DNA from: Flavobacterium sp. ASV13
Lineage (GTDB): Bacteria; Bacteroidota; Bacteroidia; Flavobacteriales; Flavobacteriaceae
Direction of reading: 5' to 3'
DNA: 64,000 nucleotides
Assembly (NCBI RefSeq): GCF_000745775.1
Contig: NZ_JQJY01000010.1
Location: forward strand, 87,001 to 151,000
A program made the position numbers and the translations under genes. The first letter of the stretch is position 1; each line of letters begins with the position of its first letter. The notes under the pieces are model-generated. The model did not search any database. It was not told the DNA's origin and was given only the letters and a program-made list of their open reading frames with translations. Shown piece after piece: positions 63,291 to 64,000 of the stretch.

Positions 63291-63837
63291 TTCTACATGA
63301 GTTTTCCATTAGTCAGTACAAAATTTATCCCAAGAAATCATATATCGATTAATCAATAATATTATTTAAAGACATTAAAACTGTTTTTTGAGTATTTTAT
63401 AAAACAAATTTTAGCTTGTTTTAATCATTTGGGGTAATCCAATTCTTAATCACAATGTCATTTCGCTAGAACTTGAATTTCTCTCACTTTCATAGCAATT
63501 ATAGCTAATTATTCAATCAAAATTACTGATTCGCAAAACTTTGTAACTTTATTCTGATCATCAAAAGAGATTTATTATGAAGCTGTATTGACATTGTATA
63601 GCCAATAATATCAACTATTTTAAGTTTATCAGAAATCACAAAATAGCTTTTTGAAGCTAGATTAAAAATAGCTTTTTTCTTATAATTTTATCAAGAAGTA
63701 TATAGAATTACTTATTTTCAAAAAATCAGAAACTTAAAAAATTAAATTGACTTTAGGAAAAGTGAATATTACAGAATTGCATAACTAAATATAGTGCCTT
63801 AATACGAGTTAAATTGGGAATTGAAAGCAGAATTAAT
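63291..63837. other. AT-rich gene-free region
   Basis: About 550 bases with stops in all frames and no recognisable domain. It may be further decayed sequence of the GH127-like gene or ordinary spacer; I see no signal that decides. Confidence 0.5.
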
Positions 63838-63975
63838 TTTGGGCGTTTCCCTCTGGGCCGTGCTGTCCGCTGTATCTTTTGCGGGAGTAGTTTCAGGAAA
63901 ATAGAGCAGCTGCCGGTTTCCCGCAAAAGGATGCCGCTCCCATCACTAACGCGCTTCGGGGTAAATGATAAGTTT
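63838..63975. repeat. GC-rich dispersed repeat with inverted arms
   Basis: A sharp jump in GC content. The segment begins GGGCGTTTCCCTCTGGGCCG, then CTTTTGCGGGA, which pairs with TCCCGCAAAAG about 40 bases later, and ends CATCACTAACGCGCTTCGGGG. I recognise this as the type of multi-copy intergenic element common in Flavobacterium genomes. No coding frame is visible. It continues to near the right edge. Confidence 0.6.
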
Positions 63976-64000
63976 CAGTTCCAGAAGATTTCTCCAAAGT

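Noticed and set aside
1..64000. CRISPR arrays, tRNA or rRNA genes, intact insertion sequences, integrases
   Set aside because: None seen: no regularly spaced short repeats, no cloverleaf-type segments noticed and no transposase or recombinase frames.

Overview
The window looks like a chromosomal segment of a Flavobacterium-type member of the Bacteroidota. The grounds are the low GC content, the near absence of Shine-Dalgarno sequences, -7 boxes of the TAnnTTTG type, a SprB-repeat adhesin, AraC/HisKA_2/NtrC-type regulators typical of the group, and dispersed intergenic repeats of a kind I associate with flavobacterial genomes. No rRNA, tRNA, CRISPR array or intact insertion sequence was seen.

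Layout. (1) 1-6010, minus strand: a three-gene unit of a phage-tail-collar protein, a signal-less periplasmic-binding-protein-fold sensor, and a very large SprB-repeat surface protein that runs off the left edge. (2) 6.2-10.1 kb: a compact locus with a 49-residue double-glycine leader peptide, a membrane protein joining a C39-like, a VKOR and a thioredoxin-like domain, and a DXD glycosyltransferase-like protein. The last two genes carry the same palindrome at the same distance from their -7 boxes. This is the best candidate for an undescribed system. (3) 10.2-19.7 kb: mixed genes, including a lipoprotein, a roadblock/LC7-like protein, a secreted beta-helix protein, an exported Ppx/GppA-fold protein, an MFS pump, a lone BstXI-like restriction enzyme, an AraC regulator with upstream direct repeats, and a luciferase-like oxidoreductase. 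(4) 20.1-42.8 kb: a stress and detoxification region. It has a large catalase, a DUF892 protein, a histidine kinase with its sigma54-type regulator, an exported catabolic operon (alpha/beta hydrolase, amidohydrolase, metallo-beta-lactamase fold, outer-membrane porin), a polysaccharide deacetylase, then a chloroperoxidase-like hydrolase, isochorismatase, amidohydrolase, DoxX, Dps, carboxylesterase and ring-cleaving dioxygenase set. That set resembles the quinone/electrophile (Mhq) regulon of Bacillus. Two of its promoters share one palindrome at identical spacing. (5) 43-46 kb: an AbiJ-like candidate defence gene beside small secreted proteins. (6) 46.2-57.2 kb: a second copy of the kinase/sigma54-regulator/alpha-beta hydrolase module with metallo-hydrolase and isochorismatase genes. 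(7) 57.2-64 kb: MFS pump, GNAT, 3-methyladenine glycosylase, a GH2 glycosidase with a malectin-like tail, the decayed end of a GH127-like gene, and a GC-rich dispersed repeat.

How it fits together: much of 20-57 kb reads as sensing and removal of reactive or xenobiotic compounds. Two paralogous TPR histidine kinases probably signal to two sigma54-type activators. Candidate activator sites (a recurring 12-mer) lie about 70 bp upstream of -24/-12-like elements at three places near these genes. Functions are inferred from family features read by eye; no database search was possible.
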